The translations under genes were made by a program, and so were the position numbers. Source: CAYVUI01 sp964454745 (GTDB taxonomy: Bacteria; Planctomycetota; Phycisphaerae; Sedimentisphaerales; Anaerohalosphaeraceae). From it: 23,941 nt of DNA. The stretch's first letter is position 1; each line of letters opens with the position of its first letter. The notes under the pieces were generated by a model. It was not told where the DNA came from, made no database searches, and was given only the letters and a program-made list of their open reading frames with translations. This document shows, piece by piece, positions 1-6,930 of this stretch. The DNA lies in contig CAYVUI010000073.1 of the NCBI GenBank assembly GCA_964454745.1, positions 1-23,941 of the forward strand. Reading direction: 5' to 3'.

Positions 1-346
1 AAACCCATCAATGTTTAGCATGTCAACTGCACATTAATAACTACTTCACATAAATGTGTTACTCGAACCTGTGTGCAGCCCCAATACTTACCTGCCCTGA
101 GCATTGTCGAAGGGCCCGCTTGAAAGCAGCTTCGCGTCCTTTCGCGTTTTTCGCTGTTAAATATTAAAAATCGCCGAAGGCGAAATTCTTTGCGTCTTAG
201 CGTCTTTGCGCGAGAATATTAATAAAAATCAGCCCCGGCCGAAGGCCGGATTCCATGATCTACTCTCAACATTCAACTCTCTCCCCACTGGCCCGAAGGG
301 CGCCCTGAGCCGCTCAAACCTGCCGAAAGTCCGGAAGAAAAAATCG
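1..346. repeat. Gene-free stretch with dispersed intergenic repeat motifs
   Basis: I see no credible gene here. The stretch holds two related motifs, CTTCGCGTCCTTTCGCG at 130-146 and CTTTGCGTCTTAGCGTC at 188-204, each followed by an AT-rich tail containing AATATTAA. A third cousin, CTTCGTGCTTTTCGTGG, lies at 23770-23786 near the other end of the window. Short GC-rich inverted repeats also occur: GCCCT...AGGGC at 94-115, TCGCC-GAA-GGCGA at 171-183 and CCGGCC-GAA-GGCCGG at 235-249. These resemble small dispersed intergenic repeats common in many bacterial genomes. Their function is unknown and the name is inference. Confidence 0.45.
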
Positions 347-519
347 TACAAGTGTATGATACATTTGTACTATAAAATTCGTACACTTGTACGATTCGAT
401 TCTACAAAGATGTAGAATTCCAAAAACACACAACAAAAATGTATCGAAACTCCAAAATTCATACATTTGTATGAAACGTTTGTATTAAACATTTGTATGT
501 CAAAATTCATACGTTTGTA
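347..519. promoter_or_regulatory. Array of TACA-N2-TGTA dyads (operator-like)
   Basis: Seven dyads with the core TACA-NN-TGTA sit in an AT-rich tract. Exact cores lie at 347-356, 360-369, 382-391 and 462-471. Near-exact copies are at 488-497 (AACA-TT-TGTA) and 510-519 (TACG-TT-TGTA). One variant at 403-414 has a 4-base spacer inside a perfect 8-base inverted repeat (399-418). The copy at 458-475 is a perfect inverted repeat with 8-base arms. Several start-to-start distances are 21-22 bases, about two helical turns. The BlaI/MecI repressor family binds TACA/TGTA dyads of this spacing, so an operator array is plausible. No such regulator gene is in the window, so the assignment is inference. 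Confidence 0.5.
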
Positions 520-585
520 TTAAATGCTCGCTTTCAATCTTCCCCACTTCACCAATCAAATCCCCTCCCCCGGCACGCACCGTTT

Positions 586-711
586 TGTACCATCCTGGTC
601 CATGTACCAAAATGGTACGCGCCCGCGCCGATGGTACACGCTTTTGTAAACCCCTGTAAAACCGTAAATTATCGGACGTTTTCCCCCTTCCCCGTGTACC
701 ATCATGGTACA
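586..711. promoter_or_regulatory. Cluster of GTACCA-N3-TGGTAC palindromes
   Basis: Three palindromes share one design. At 586-602 it is TGTACCA-TCC-TGGTCCA with one mismatch, at 604-618 GTACCA-AAA-TGGTAC, and at 695-711 a perfect TGTACCA-TCA-TGGTACA. A half-site TGGTACA lies at 632-638. They are clearly distinct from the TACA-N2-TGTA array just upstream. Symmetric repeated 15-17 base sites are typical of dimeric repressor operators. I cannot name the regulator. The nearest downstream gene is the pseudo-receiver at 915. Confidence 0.45.
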
Positions 712-809
712 AACGCCCGTTTTGACACTCTCATCACCCCCTGGGCAACCTCACCCATAAACCCTTACACCACAACGACTTAAAATTTTTTATTTTTTCA
801 CCCCCCTGC

Positions 810-824
810 TGGCACGCCAGTTGA
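810..824 (+). promoter_or_regulatory. Possible sigma-54-like promoter
   Basis: TGGCAC-N5-TTGA matches the sigma-54 consensus TGGCAC-N5-TTGC except at the last core base, where A replaces the highly conserved C. Transcription would start near 835, just ahead of the small ORF at 860 and the pseudo-receiver gene at 915. The mismatch makes this tentative. No enhancer-binding activator gene is visible in the window. Confidence 0.25.
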
Positions 825-859
825 AATATAGTAAACCGTCTTTGACAACAAAAAGGGAA

Positions 860-1012
860 ATGAAGATGGCTCAAAACAGAAATTATAACTTCGCAGACAG
901 TTGGATCAAGAGTAATGCTGATTATTACGGAAACCAACGTACTAACGGTAGGGATCAGCGAGGGCCAGATTCAGGCCCTGCGGGAACTGCCGGTCAGAGT
1001 CATCAACGTTAG
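860..1012 (+). CDS. Small ORF overlapping the pseudo-receiver gene (uncertain)
   Basis: This is a 50-codon ORF starting MKMAQNRNYNF, with alternative starts at 860 and 866. It has a purine-rich ribosome-binding site (AAAAGGGAAATG). It overlaps the first 98 bases of the pseudo-receiver gene in another frame. The first half has reasonable composition. The second half is Gly/Gln/Arg-rich and looks like a frame shadow of the receiver gene. It could be a real leader peptide that couples translation, the true N-terminus of the receiver protein separated by a frameshift, or spurious. I recognise no family. Confidence 0.3.
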   Translation: MKMAQNRNYNFADSWIKSNADYYGNQRTNGRDQRGPDSGPAGTAGQSHQR

Positions 1013-1340
1013 ATACGGCAACGAAGCAGTACGATCTTTTAAAAGTAAAAATATCAACAGCGTAGTCAGCCAGTGGTCCCTGGACGACATGCCCGACGGT
1101 GCCCTGCTAAGGGGCGTCAAGAGCATCAAGCCGGACCTGCCGACCGTCGCAGTCATCGAAAGCGGCAATACCGCCCAGGAAATCGAGGCACGCAGCCTCG
1201 GCGTCTCGGCGGTCATTACCGAAAACTGCGGCCGGGAAGAGCTGATCGAGGTACTCGCAAATCTGCTCGGCATCGCCGATGCAAACGCGATTGCCGCCGT
1301 CTACGCTGAACAAAATACGGGAAGAGAAACAAATATATAA
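915..1340 (+). CDS. Degenerate receiver (CheY-like) protein without the phosphorylation site
   Basis: The 141-residue protein has the alternating strand/helix pattern of a response-regulator receiver domain across residues 6-120, most visible in PDLPTVAVIESG (73-84) and LGVSAVITENCGREEL (95-110). The catalytic residues are missing. Strand 1 ends in GISE instead of an Asp pair, the phospho-acceptor region reads VVSQWSLDDMPDG (about 50-62) with Gln/Trp where Asp is expected, and the usual Lys-Pro after strand 5 is replaced by ENC. It is therefore a pseudo-receiver that probably acts by protein contacts rather than phosphotransfer (inference). The chosen start has only a weak ribosome-binding site (AAGAG), and the small ORF at 860 overlaps it. 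It lies directly upstream of the four-unit CCTCC array and could share its transcript. Confidence 0.7.
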   Translation: MLIITETNVLTVGISEGQIQALRELPVRVINVRYGNEAVRSFKSKNINSVVSQWSLDDMPDGALLRGVKSIKPDLPTVAVIESGNTAQEIEARSLGVSAVITENCGREELIEVLANLLGIADANAIAAVYAEQNTGRETNI

Positions 1341-1457
1341 TCTCTATAGCCAGAAAAAAGTGGTCGTGGGTTTACTCTTCCTCGCCGCTGGGTTTTGGGG
1401 ACGAACCAAGCCCGGCCCGAAATTATGATTCGTTTTTGGATCTTTGCAAAATAAATT

Positions 1458-1543
1458 TGAGTTTTCCTCCTCCTCCAGTCAGGCCTGGGTACTGGTTGAC
1501 AGATTCAGGCCTGTATTAAGGATTATCACAGCCTCGGCTGTGA
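1458..1543 (+). ncRNA. Putative anti-Shine-Dalgarno sRNA unit 1
   Basis: The unit starts with TGAGTTTTCC and the tract CCTCCTCCTCC (1466-1476). A stem-loop follows with arms CAGGCCTG at 1480-1487 and 1506-1513, then a second compact inverted repeat TCACAGCC/GGCTGTGA at 1526-1543. The first 21 bases (1458-1478) are identical to those of unit 4. CCUCC is the anti-Shine-Dalgarno core, so an RNA exposing this tract could pair with ribosome-binding sites. I see no U-run directly after the hairpins, so RNA ends may come from processing. Confidence 0.42.
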
Positions 1544-1637
1544 GGATGATAGATTGAGCAAGAACATGCTCGGCAGCTTGACGTAACAACTGGTAGTGAT
1601 GGTGATTTGAAAAGTGAATAGGAAAGGAATTATCTGG

Positions 1638-1699
1638 ACTTCATTTTCCTCCTCCATGGGTCTGAAGTTCACACTCGTGAAAGTCAGGCCCATATTTTG
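1638..1699 (+). ncRNA. Putative anti-Shine-Dalgarno sRNA unit 2
   Basis: ACTTCATTTT leads into CCTCCTCC (1648-1655). A long stem-loop follows at once, with outer arms ATGGGTCTGA (1656-1665) and TCAGGCCCAT (1684-1693) forming ten pairs with one G-U. An inner stem TTCAC/GTGAA (1668-1672, 1677-1681) extends it, and ATTTTG follows. The 18 bases 1638-1655 are identical to 1848-1865 in unit 3. On the opposite strand the tract reads as a ribosome-binding site before ATG, but that frame encodes only four codons. Confidence 0.42.
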
Positions 1700-1847
1700 A
1701 TCTTATCCTGTTTTCAGGAACGGTCAGGTAAGGTGAAGGAGTACCTGGAACCGGATATAGATCGGAAGGCATCCCAGGGCCTCATTGCGGATTTCCGCAG
1801 GTTCCGGGATGAATTCTGGAAAAGCAGATATTCCTGAGGAATGATTA

Positions 1848-1925
1848 ACTTCATTTTCCTCCTCCTTCAGGTCGGGTTAAATTCCTTTAACCCGACTTTT
1901 GAGAGCAGCGCGGCTGAAAACCGCG
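1848..1925 (+). ncRNA. Putative anti-Shine-Dalgarno sRNA unit 3
   Basis: CCTCCTCC at 1858-1865 is followed by a perfect 11-pair stem, GTCGGGTTAAA (1871-1881) with loop TTCC and TTTAACCCGAC (1886-1896), and then TTTT. This has the form of an intrinsic terminator on the plus strand and supports plus-strand orientation for the array. A second hairpin, CGCGG/CCGCG, spans 1909-1925. The layout of tract, hairpin and second hairpin repeats that of units 1 and 4. Confidence 0.45.
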
Positions 1926-1946
1926 AGAAAATAGTGGCTCAAAAAA

Positions 1947-2042
1947 TGAGTTTTCCTCCTCCTCCAGACTGGGTCTGAATCCAAATAACCAGCACATCGG
2001 TTTCAGACCCAGCTATTTTAACAAAAGCGAGGTCATACCTCG
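1947..2042 (+). ncRNA. Putative anti-Shine-Dalgarno sRNA unit 4
   Basis: The tract CCTCCTCCTCC (1955-1965) is followed by a perfect 11-pair stem, CTGGGTCTGAA (1969-1979) with TTCAGACCCAG (2002-2012), and a second hairpin CGAGGT-CAT-ACCTCG at 2028-2042. The stem shares the GGGTCTGA core with unit 2 although the loops differ. Conserved stems with diverged loops argue for selection on RNA structure. The array terminator follows 16 bases later. Confidence 0.45.
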
Positions 2043-2058
2043 AGAAAGTCTACACTCC

Positions 2059-2105
2059 GGGGTCAACCTAATATCACTGTTCGGTTTTAGGTTGGCCCCA
2101 TTTTT
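2059..2105 (+). terminator. Rho-independent terminator closing the sRNA array
   Basis: The stem pairs GGGGTCAACCTA (2059-2070) with TAGGTTGGCCCC (2088-2099), twelve pairs with one G-U, followed by ATTTTT. It probably ends a transcript covering the array and possibly the upstream pseudo-receiver gene. Confidence 0.75.
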
Positions 2106-2224
2106 ATGCGCTTTGGGCAATTCGCATCAGGCTCAACCCGGAATTCCATCCATTTTGTGTTGATTTTGCCCCGCATTGATGGTATGGTTTGCCCATGAAA
2201 TTGATCGAATCGAAAGGAATCGAG

Positions 2225-2644
2225 ATGCGCGGGTTTTCACTGCGAACCATTTTATTCGTGTTTTTCGCCCTGGGCCTGTTGCTGGGCGGCTGCGTTGAGC
2301 GTAAACTGACAGTCACCACCAACCCTCCCGGCGCGGTCGTAAAGCTAAATGACGAAGAGATCGGCACCAGCCCGGTCACCGTCCGCTTCAAATGGTACGG
2401 CGATTACAAGGTTCTGATCCAAAAACCCGGTTTTGAGACAATAAACACGCATCGCAAGCTCGAAGGCCCAAAACACGACCATTTCCCCATGGATTTCTTC
2501 GCCGAGACGCTCACCCCGGAAAAGATTGTGGACTCCTACGAATGGCATTATGACCTTGAGCCCTACCAGCCGGTCGAGCGAGAGCGGCTCATCGACGATG
2601 CCGAAAGCCTGCGTTACCGGGCCGTATCCGAATTTATCCCCTGA
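2225..2644 (+). CDS. PEGA-domain lipoprotein
   Basis: The 139-residue exported lipoprotein has a signal peptide with a hydrophobic core (residues 8-20) and a lipobox LLGGC with Cys23. A PEGA-type repeat follows at about residues 27-70: KLTVTTNPPGAVVKLNDEEIG, then TSPVTVRF and a GDYKVLIQKPGFE strand. PEGA repeats are small beta-rich surface or envelope modules with a P-G-A-x-V signature. The rest has no recognisable domain. I chose the ATG at 2225 because AAAGGA sits 6 bases before it and the signal peptide starts there. Upstream in-frame starts at 2189 (TTG) and 2195 would add a polar tail before the signal. It is convergent with the response regulator, 17 bases apart. It is probably a structural or binding protein; the specific role is unknown. 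Confidence 0.85.
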   Translation: MRGFSLRTILFVFFALGLLLGGCVERKLTVTTNPPGAVVKLNDEEIGTSPVTVRFKWYGDYKVLIQKPGFETINTHRKLEGPKHDHFPMDFFAETLTPEKIVDSYEWHYDLEPYQPVERERLIDDAESLRYRAVSEFIP

Positions 2645-2661
2645 TTTTGTGTCTCAAACGC

Positions 2662-3375
2662 TCACGGTTTGACCGCAACAGCGGCTCGGAGGCGGTACCC
2701 TCTGCCGCGAACCGTCTTGATTAAGTGCCTCGATTTATCCAGCTTTTTCCGCAGCGACGCGATATGCACATCCACCAGGCGTTCGCCCTGCTCACCCGAA
2801 CCGGCACCGATTTTCCCCAGCAGCTCTTCGCGTGTACAGTGCCCGGGAGCGGCGGCGATCAGTGCCATCAGGATCGAAAACTCACTGGGCGTAAGTTCCA
2901 GAGGCGTGTTATCCAAAAACGCCAGCCCCACTTCCGGGCTGACACTCAAATTCTCGACATTCACAATCCGCTGTGCCAGGATCGATGCCCCAGCCGGCCG
3001 GACCTGACTGCGCCGAAGCAGCGCCTCAATCCGCGCCAGCAGAACCCCGGAACTGAAAGGCTTGGTCACATAGTCATCCGCCCCCGCCGAGAGCCCCTGG
3101 ATCATGTCAGACTCGCCGTCCCGGGCCGTAAGCAGGACAATCGGCACTTGCGCCGTCTCAGGGGCTTTTTTCAGCCGCGAAGTCAGCTTTATCCCGGTTG
3201 TATCGTCCAGCATCACGTCCAGCACGATCAAATCGGGCACTTTCCGGCGTACCTGCTCCATCGCCTCCACGCCCGAACCAGCCGTACGAACCGTGTAGCC
3301 GTTGGACGTAAAGGTCATCTCCAACAGTTCGCGGATATGAGGGTGATCGTCTACTATTAAAAGCTCCGGGTTCAT
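2662..3375 (-). CDS. OmpR/PhoB-type response regulator
   Basis: This is a 237-residue two-component transcription regulator. The receiver domain occupies about residues 3-118, with the acid pair D9-D10, phospho-acceptor D53 (LIVLDVML), T83 and K105 followed by Pro, so it should be phosphorylatable. A winged-helix DNA-binding domain fills about 140-232, with LELTPSEFSILMAL, the recognition-helix stretch VDVHIASLRKKL and the wing TVRGRGYRLR, all typical of the OmpR/PhoB family. It lies 113 bases downstream of the receiver-PAS-histidine kinase gene on the same strand, which could be its partner (inference). No good ribosome-binding site precedes the ATG. Target genes cannot be deduced. Confidence 0.92.
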   Translation of the reverse strand: MNPELLIVDDHPHIRELLEMTFTSNGYTVRTAGSGVEAMEQVRRKVPDLIVLDVMLDDTTGIKLTSRLKKAPETAQVPIVLLTARDGESDMIQGLSAGADDYVTKPFSSGVLLARIEALLRRSQVRPAGASILAQRIVNVENLSVSPEVGLAFLDNTPLELTPSEFSILMALIAAAPGHCTREELLGKIGAGSGEQGERLVDVHIASLRKKLDKSRHLIKTVRGRGYRLRAAVAVKP

Positions 3376-3488
3376 AATGGGGGATTATAAATGCAGGACA
3401 GGATTCGTCCACATCATTTTGTTACTTTTTTGGCAGGTCGAACTGGGTAAAAACCCCAAATCATTTCCATACAAAGAGTTAAAACAGC

Positions 3489-5723
3489 TTACTCGTCGGT
3501 CATTCTCTCGATCAGGTGGTCAGAGCTTTCATTCCTGTCAGCCGGCAGGTCTTTGGGAATACTGAAATGGAAACACGTTCCCTGGTCCGGAACGCTGTCA
3601 ACCCAGATTTTTCCGCGGTGCATTTCAATCAGCTCCCGCGTAATCGTCAGGCCAAGGCCCGTGCCGTGTTCCCCCGGACCGGTTTGCAGTTGCACCTGCA
3701 CAAAACGGTCGAAAATTTGCTCCATTTCCTCTTTCGTCATCCCCGGTCCGTCGTCCTGTACCGCGAAGACCACCTCGTCATCCGCCTCCCGAACCTCGAT
3801 CTCGACATGCCCGTTTACCGAAATAAACTTGACCGCATTGCCAACAAGATTCGTCAGAACCTGGATGATCCGGTCCCGGTCCGCCCGGATCGTCACCTTC
3901 TTTTTGGGCAGTGCCGCCCGCAAAGTGATATTCTTAGCCGAGGCCAGCGTCGTGAGGTTTTCCACGACTTCATTGACCGTGTCCTGGACGACAAAGCTGG
4001 TTTTGTTGAGCTTTAGAACCCCGGATTCAATCTTTGCGATATCCAGGAAATCGGAAATAATCCGTGAAAGCCGGTCAATACTGCGGTCGGCCATTTCGAG
4101 GTTTTTCTGCATATCCGGGGTCAGTTTCCCCATAATCCCCGCCATCGCGTTGGAGATGATATTCTTGAAGATGCACAACGGTGTACGCAGTTCATGCGAG
4201 ACCGTCGAGACAAACTCGCTCTTGAGCCGGTCGTGTTCCTTGAGAATCTCATTGGTCCGAATCAGCTCCATTTCGACAAGCTTCGCCTCGGTGATATCCC
4301 TCGCATAGATATTGACATAATCGTCCGTATCCTGCTGAATGGGGGCAAACACCGTGGAGAAGAACCGGTCCCGGCACTTGACCTCGACGCAGTCGTAGCA
4401 TCCCGAGGCCCGCACCGCCGACGAAAGCTGGAGCATATCATCCGGCAGCATTTCGCCTACCGATTTATCCCACAGCCGAAGCAGCGGATCGCTCGCCTTG
4501 TTGGCATAAATAATCTTCCCGTTCGCATTCACACGAAGCACCGGATTGGGATTCTCACTCGGGAATTGCGCCAGGTTCCTGGCCTCCTGTTCGATGCGTT
4601 TTAACTCGGTCACATCGAGCAAGAGCCCGTCAAAGAGAAACTCGCCCGAATCCAGCGGCTCAGGCCGGGCCACGCACTGGCACCACCGATGCATCGAATT
4701 TTCCGACCATCGGCCCCACCATTCCAGTGGTGCCTTTTTCTGGGCCGAAACTTCAATCGCCTGTAAAAACTTGCCCATATCCTGCGAATCAAACCGGCCA
4801 AACAAAATATTGGGATTGCGATAGAGCTGCTCGGGCTCGATTCCGAAAAGGTCCCGCGCCGAATCGCTGACAAATTCAAAACGAAACGTAGCGTCCTTGG
4901 CTCGAATCAACTGGAAAACCAGCCCCGGCGCATTGGCCACCATGCGATGGTAACGCTTTTCCGAAAGCGCCAGTGCCTTTTGCATCTCCTTTTGTTCCGT
5001 GATATCCTCCACCAGCCCGTCATACTTGAATACATTGCCCTGCGCATCGCAGTGCGGGATCATCGTATCACGTATCCAGCGGACCGTGCCGTCCTTCTTG
5101 CGAACCTGCAGTTCCACCGGCGCAATCTCTTTGGCGTCGATCACCGCCTGTATCTGGTCCCTGATCCCCGGGCGATAATCATCCAGCACAATATCGAGAA
5201 ACAGCTCACCGTTATCGAGGAATTCCTGGGCCGAGTATCCCGTCACGGCGAGACAACCGCGGCTGCGGTCCGTCCAGATCGGCTGGCCGTGCTTGACATA
5301 GGTCGTGTACGTATAACTGGTCATCCGCATCAGCGAATGGTAATGGTTCAGGCTGTCGCGAAGCGTCGCGCGAAGCTGCTCGGGCGGACACGGCTTGGTC
5401 AGGAAACGGAAAATCTCCCGTTCGTTGACCGCCTGGACCGCAACCTCGAGATCGGCAAAGCCCGTCAAAACCACACAAACCGTATCCGGACAGGTATGGC
5501 GTACCTCCTTTAAAAAGGACATCCCGTCCAGGTCATCCATCTTCAGGTCACTGACCACGACCGCGTAAGGCCCGTTGTGTATCACTTTCTCAAGCCCCTC
5601 GTTGCCGCCGAGGGCCGTATCGACCTCAAACTGGCCATAAAGCTGGCGCCGTATCCCGTCGAGGATATTCTTTTCGTCATCCACAAACAGGATCTTCCTG
5701 GACAGATCATCCCGCATTGGCAT
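3489..5723 (-). CDS. Receiver-PAS-histidine kinase (N-terminal receiver)
   Basis: This is a 744-residue cytoplasmic signalling protein. Residues 9-125 form a receiver domain with D15-D16, phospho-acceptor D59, T87 and K110. Three PAS-like sensor domains follow at about 145-245, 258-378 and 385-482; the first two end in typical DITEQKE and DVTELKR junctions. The HisKA domain carries the phospho-His H510 (STVSHELRTPL). The ATPase domain has the N-box NLVGNA (N629), DDGPG (657-661) and GEHGTGLGL (684-692). No membrane segment is seen, so the input is probably another kinase through D59 or an internal signal. The first 17 bases overlap the end of the HDOD gene, which suggests translational coupling. 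A second in-frame ATG lies at 5717. The nearby OmpR-type regulator is a candidate output. Confidence 0.92.
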   Translation of the reverse strand: MPMRDDLSRKILFVDDEKNILDGIRRQLYGQFEVDTALGGNEGLEKVIHNGPYAVVVSDLKMDDLDGMSFLKEVRHTCPDTVCVVLTGFADLEVAVQAVNEREIFRFLTKPCPPEQLRATLRDSLNHYHSLMRMTSYTYTTYVKHGQPIWTDRSRGCLAVTGYSAQEFLDNGELFLDIVLDDYRPGIRDQIQAVIDAKEIAPVELQVRKKDGTVRWIRDTMIPHCDAQGNVFKYDGLVEDITEQKEMQKALALSEKRYHRMVANAPGLVFQLIRAKDATFRFEFVSDSARDLFGIEPEQLYRNPNILFGRFDSQDMGKFLQAIEVSAQKKAPLEWWGRWSENSMHRWCQCVARPEPLDSGEFLFDGLLLDVTELKRIEQEARNLAQFPSENPNPVLRVNANGKIIYANKASDPLLRLWDKSVGEMLPDDMLQLSSAVRASGCYDCVEVKCRDRFFSTVFAPIQQDTDDYVNIYARDITEAKLVEMELIRTNEILKEHDRLKSEFVSTVSHELRTPLCIFKNIISNAMAGIMGKLTPDMQKNLEMADRSIDRLSRIISDFLDIAKIESGVLKLNKTSFVVQDTVNEVVENLTTLASAKNITLRAALPKKKVTIRADRDRIIQVLTNLVGNAVKFISVNGHVEIEVREADDEVVFAVQDDGPGMTKEEMEQIFDRFVQVQLQTGPGEHGTGLGLTITRELIEMHRGKIWVDSVPDQGTCFHFSIPKDLPADRNESSDHLIERMTDE

Positions 5724-6930
5724 ATTCTTTCATATAACGGCTTAACAGGACAGGTTTATATTTCACAAGAAACGTTTCCAGACCGAGCTGTTCAAAAAAG
5801 TCCAGGTCCACCAGCGTATGGAGGCCGTCACCGGGAGACGAACAAAGCTGATGATCCAGGATATTGGCGGCATACACCGCGGTATTGATCGTAAAGTCCG
5901 ACCCGACACAAAGCGCACGGTCATGGTGATACGCCGCGGTCTCGATCATCGAGTTGGGCAGTCCCCATAACTCGAGCAGACAACCGCCCAAATCCGTATG
6001 ACACACATGCAGATTCTTTTCATATTCGTACAGGTCCACCTGCTGTTGTCTCGAGTCAAAGATCGCCTGCTCATACTGATCCGGACAGCTCGCGATCAGG
6101 ATCATTTTTCCCGTATCGTGCAAAATCCCCGCCATCGTGGCAATTTCGAGTTCCTCTTCGTTCATCATCCGTTCTTCACACATGGCCCGGGCCAGCATTC
6201 CCACCCGGCCGCAGTGCTCCTGGAGACCGCCGATGTTAAACTTGCGAATCAGGCTCTCGGGCAGCTTCGAGAAAATACCCGCGGTCAAAATCAGGGCCTC
6301 TACCGTTTTCAAACCCAGGTACACCACCGCCCGAACCGGGTCCACGATCTCATGACCGGACCCATAAAAGCCCGAGTTGGCCACGTGCAGGATTTTCGAT
6401 GACATCCCGATATCGCAGGCCACCAGCTTACCGATCTCGCGAAGCGAACAGTCCGGCAGATGCAGCAGATCGATCACCTGCTGATAAATCTTGGGCATCA
6501 CCGGCAGCGAACGCAGCTCCGAGATCACCTTGCCCGACGGGCTGAACTTTAGCCGCGTATGCAGCTCAATTGCCCGCGTAATCTGGCTGGCCAGTGTATC
6601 GGCGTTGCACGGCTTGGGGATCATCTGGTGGACACACCGCGCCGCACGCGAACGCAAAGGCTGATCCGCATACCCGCTGAGCATAAAACGGATTGTCGAG
6701 GGATACAGCTCGCGAACCTTCTCCAGGAAAATGATCCCGTCCATGTCCGGCATTTTCAAATCCGAGATCACCATGTCATACCTCGAAGACTCCATCACCA
6801 GCAGCGCCTCCGACGCACTGGTCACGAATTCCATCTTCCAGTTCTTTCGATGGGTATACAGCATCCGCCGCAGCCCGTCGAGGACATAACGATCATCATC
6901 TACAAACAAGATCCGTATTTTATCCGTCAT
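5707..6930 (-). CDS. Receiver-HDOD response regulator
   Basis: The 407-residue protein has an N-terminal receiver (about 5-122) with D11-D12, phospho-acceptor D57, S85 and K106, then an HDOD domain (about 135-335). The HDOD region shows SLPVMPKIYQQV, the helix ILHVANSGFYG, GLKTVEALILT and the HDTGK motif at 271-275, with a His pair at 335-336. HDOD proteins are output modules without a settled general enzymatic activity, often linked to motility, stress or cyclic-di-GMP signalling. The gene overlaps the preceding kinase gene by four bases (ATGA) and the following hybrid kinase by 17, so the three are surely one transcription and translation unit. The upstream PAS kinase is the most likely phosphodonor (inference). 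Confidence 0.9.
   Translation of the reverse strand: MTDKIRILFVDDDRYVLDGLRRMLYTHRKNWKMEFVTSASEALLVMESSRYDMVISDLKMPDMDGIIFLEKVRELYPSTIRFMLSGYADQPLRSRAARCVHQMIPKPCNADTLASQITRAIELHTRLKFSPSGKVISELRSLPVMPKIYQQVIDLLHLPDCSLREIGKLVACDIGMSSKILHVANSGFYGSGHEIVDPVRAVVYLGLKTVEALILTAGIFSKLPESLIRKFNIGGLQEHCGRVGMLARAMCEERMMNEEELEIATMAGILHDTGKMILIASCPDQYEQAIFDSRQQQVDLYEYEKNLHVCHTDLGGCLLELWGLPNSMIETAAYHHDRALCVGSDFTINTAVYAANILDHQLCSSPGDGLHTLVDLDFFEQLGLETFLVKYKPVLLSRYMKEYANAG

Noticed and set aside
347..519. Possible CRISPR array
   Set aside because: The repeats are 10-18 base dyads with irregular short spacing and AT-rich filler, with no unique 30-40 base spacers and no cas genes.
1655..1837. Plus-strand open frame between sRNA units 2 and 3 ending in RFRDEFWKSRYS
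   Set aside because: It has no ATG and no clear ribosome-binding site, and I recognise no family. It may be a gene remnant but cannot be supported.
6118..6136. HDTGK motif in the HDOD protein as evidence of a cyclic-di-GMP phosphodiesterase
   Set aside because: HDOD domains often keep an HD-like doublet without the full HD-GYP metal and GYP residues, so enzymatic activity cannot be inferred.
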